From contig QXVZ01030320.1 in NCBI GenBank assembly GCA_008931825.1, forward strand, positions 1 to 48,511: a DNA stretch of 48,511 nt, given 5' to 3'. The DNA is from Phallusia fumigata. Lineage: Eukaryota > Chordata > Ascidiacea > Phlebobranchia > Ascidiidae. Position numbers and translations under genes: made by a program. Below are positions 47,375 to 48,511 of the stretch, piece after piece (the first letter of the stretch is position 1; every line of letters begins with the position of its first letter). Below the pieces are notes generated by a model that saw only the letters and a program-made list of their open reading frames with translations, had not been told where the DNA came from and ran no database searches.

Positions 47375-48025
47375 GAAGGGTGACATTCACCATATTGCCA
47401 TTCCATATACACTATTACCCCATCCAAAAATGCACATATATTCACCATGTCATTTCATATTGGGTCCCATAGTTACTTAGGCTTTTTACAACACGATTGT
47501 TTCTTTAGGCAGAAACGCATGGTTCCCCACAAATGGAAATCAATTATTGCACCACAATGACACGTTAAACAAACTGTCCAAATTTCATCCAATTCGAAGA
47601 TTGTTTAACAATTTGACCCAATTTAGGGGGCTAACGGGGGAACCATTGGGGCTATGAGGTCAAACAAAACTGATGACACAACTCCACCATATCTACCAGC
47701 TGTAACAGTTTCATCCAAATCTGCCAAAGCATTTAAAGAAATGGCACCAAAAATGTTACACGCACTGCACATTTATGTCATTCTTCCAACATCATCTCAT
47801 GAAGCTAAACAGCATATTTACACAGGGACAACCACGGCTAGACCAACTGACAATGGTGTCTGTATATTGTGAATTGGCTAGCACATTGGATGCTGCCCTA
47901 ATAAACATTTTAGGTGTCACCCCAAATTAAAGATTTTCACAATAAACCACCGCAAGAAGAAACAAATTAAAAAAAAACGAGTAAAACCAAAATTTGTCCC
48001 TTTCAGGAAGGGACTGTAATTAAAG
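47375..48025 (+). repeat. Module D repeat, longest copy (about 650 bp)
   Basis: Runs from ctagaagggtgacattcacc through the module C core ('aatttcatccaattcgaag', 'tttagggggctaacggggg'), the 'actgatgacacaactcc' block and a unique interior to 'gtccctttcaggaagggac' followed by tgtaatta. It shows that C is an internal part of D. A 72-codon open frame (47654-47872) lies inside but has no recognisable domain. Confidence 0.75.
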
Positions 48026-48236
48026 TGTTGGCACTACAACAAGTGACATGAAACGGAATTCATGCCATTTGCCTCACAGAACAGCTGCACAAAACAACTT
48101 TTGCACAAGCATCTTATTACGCCAAAATTACGGATGTTCAAAGTAGAACAACTGGCTAATCTAGAATAGTTGTTTCGAATCCAGAATATTAAATTAAAGT
48201 CTTGTTGTGCCTTAGTACACGGTAAATGGTCCCATT

Positions 48237-48310
48237 ATCATAATAAAAACTTCTAGCTGACTTACTTGATTCAAAATTACTGTTTTAATTATTTATGTTT
48301 TTAAGGGCTC
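48237..48310 (+). repeat. Module B fragment
   Basis: Short stretch with 'aaaacttctagctgactt' and 'actgttttaattatttatg', matching the central part of module B. Confidence 0.5.
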
Positions 48311-48385
48311 AACTGAAATCGGTTACAGCACACAACTTAATTCATGTACACAAATTAATCATTTATGATGTGTACAAATTAAAAA

Positions 48386-48511
48386 CTAGAGAGGTGGCGT
48401 TCTCGATATTTTCATTTCATATACACTCCACCTCAAAATGTTCTCCACATATACCCTTTTCTTTGTTACATTGGATATATTCTCAATAGCCACGTTATAT
48501 TGGGTCCCTAA
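48386..48511 (+). repeat. Module A repeat, cut by the window edge
   Basis: Starts ctagagaggtggcgttctcg and follows 39155-39280 almost base for base, with a few small deletions. Confidence 0.8.

Noticed and set aside
47654..47872. 72-codon frame inside module D
   Set aside because: Not shared as an open frame by the related fragment at 9365-9430, and no domain recognised.
1..48511. CRISPR arrays, bacterial operons, phage or retroviral genes
   Set aside because: No regularly spaced direct repeats, no reverse transcriptase, integrase or capsid-like block seen on either strand by eye.

Overview
The window looks like nuclear DNA of an invertebrate chordate, most likely an ascidian tunicate close to Ciona. 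This is inferred from AT-rich sequence, short GT-AG introns, animal-specific genes (EMSY, MMP21, NCKIPSD), very tight gene spacing, splice acceptors lying a few bases before start codons (as expected for spliced-leader trans-splicing), and signs of a highly heterozygous assembly. No bacterial or viral gene and no CRISPR array was seen. Three single N characters (19396, 38798, 45441) mark contig joins.

Layout. 1-2480: no gene seen, one hAT-type MITE (1323-1603). 2481-14809, minus strand: a 14-exon EMSY gene (ENT domain, about 947 residues) with introns full of one repeat family. 15296-16489, minus: an unrecognised single-exon gene of 397 residues. 16490-27960: no convincing gene; a hAT-type MITE (17618-17972) and a 1.5-kb segment present twice in direct orientation around the N at 19396, best explained as two alleles laid end to end by the assembler. 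27968-32802, plus: an 11-exon matrix metalloproteinase whose sequence matches MMP21. 33375-34956, minus: uroporphyrinogen-III synthase (UROS, 6 exons). 34974-35330, minus: phosphohistidine phosphatase PHPT1, whose stop codon is 17 bases upstream of the UROS start, an operon-like arrangement. 36348-46945 and beyond the right edge, minus: NCKIPSD/SPIN90, with its N-terminal SH3 part outside the window and a central piece apparently missing near the N at 38798.

The gene models were assembled by hand from conserved protein blocks, GT-AG sites and codon phase. EMSY, MMP21 and UROS close with consistent phase at every junction, which strongly supports them. NCKIPSD has one phase break, which itself shows where sequence is missing.

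The second theme is a dense, apparently undescribed repeat family (modules called A, B, C/D here) filling the introns and flanks of EMSY and NCKIPSD. Every copy I noticed lies in the same orientation, antisense to both host genes, and several end in a conserved short hairpin. The genes have no obvious shared pathway: EMSY is a chromatin regulator, MMP21 a secreted protease used in vertebrate left-right patterning, UROS a haem biosynthesis enzyme, PHPT1 a protein histidine phosphatase and NCKIPSD an Arp2/3 actin regulator.
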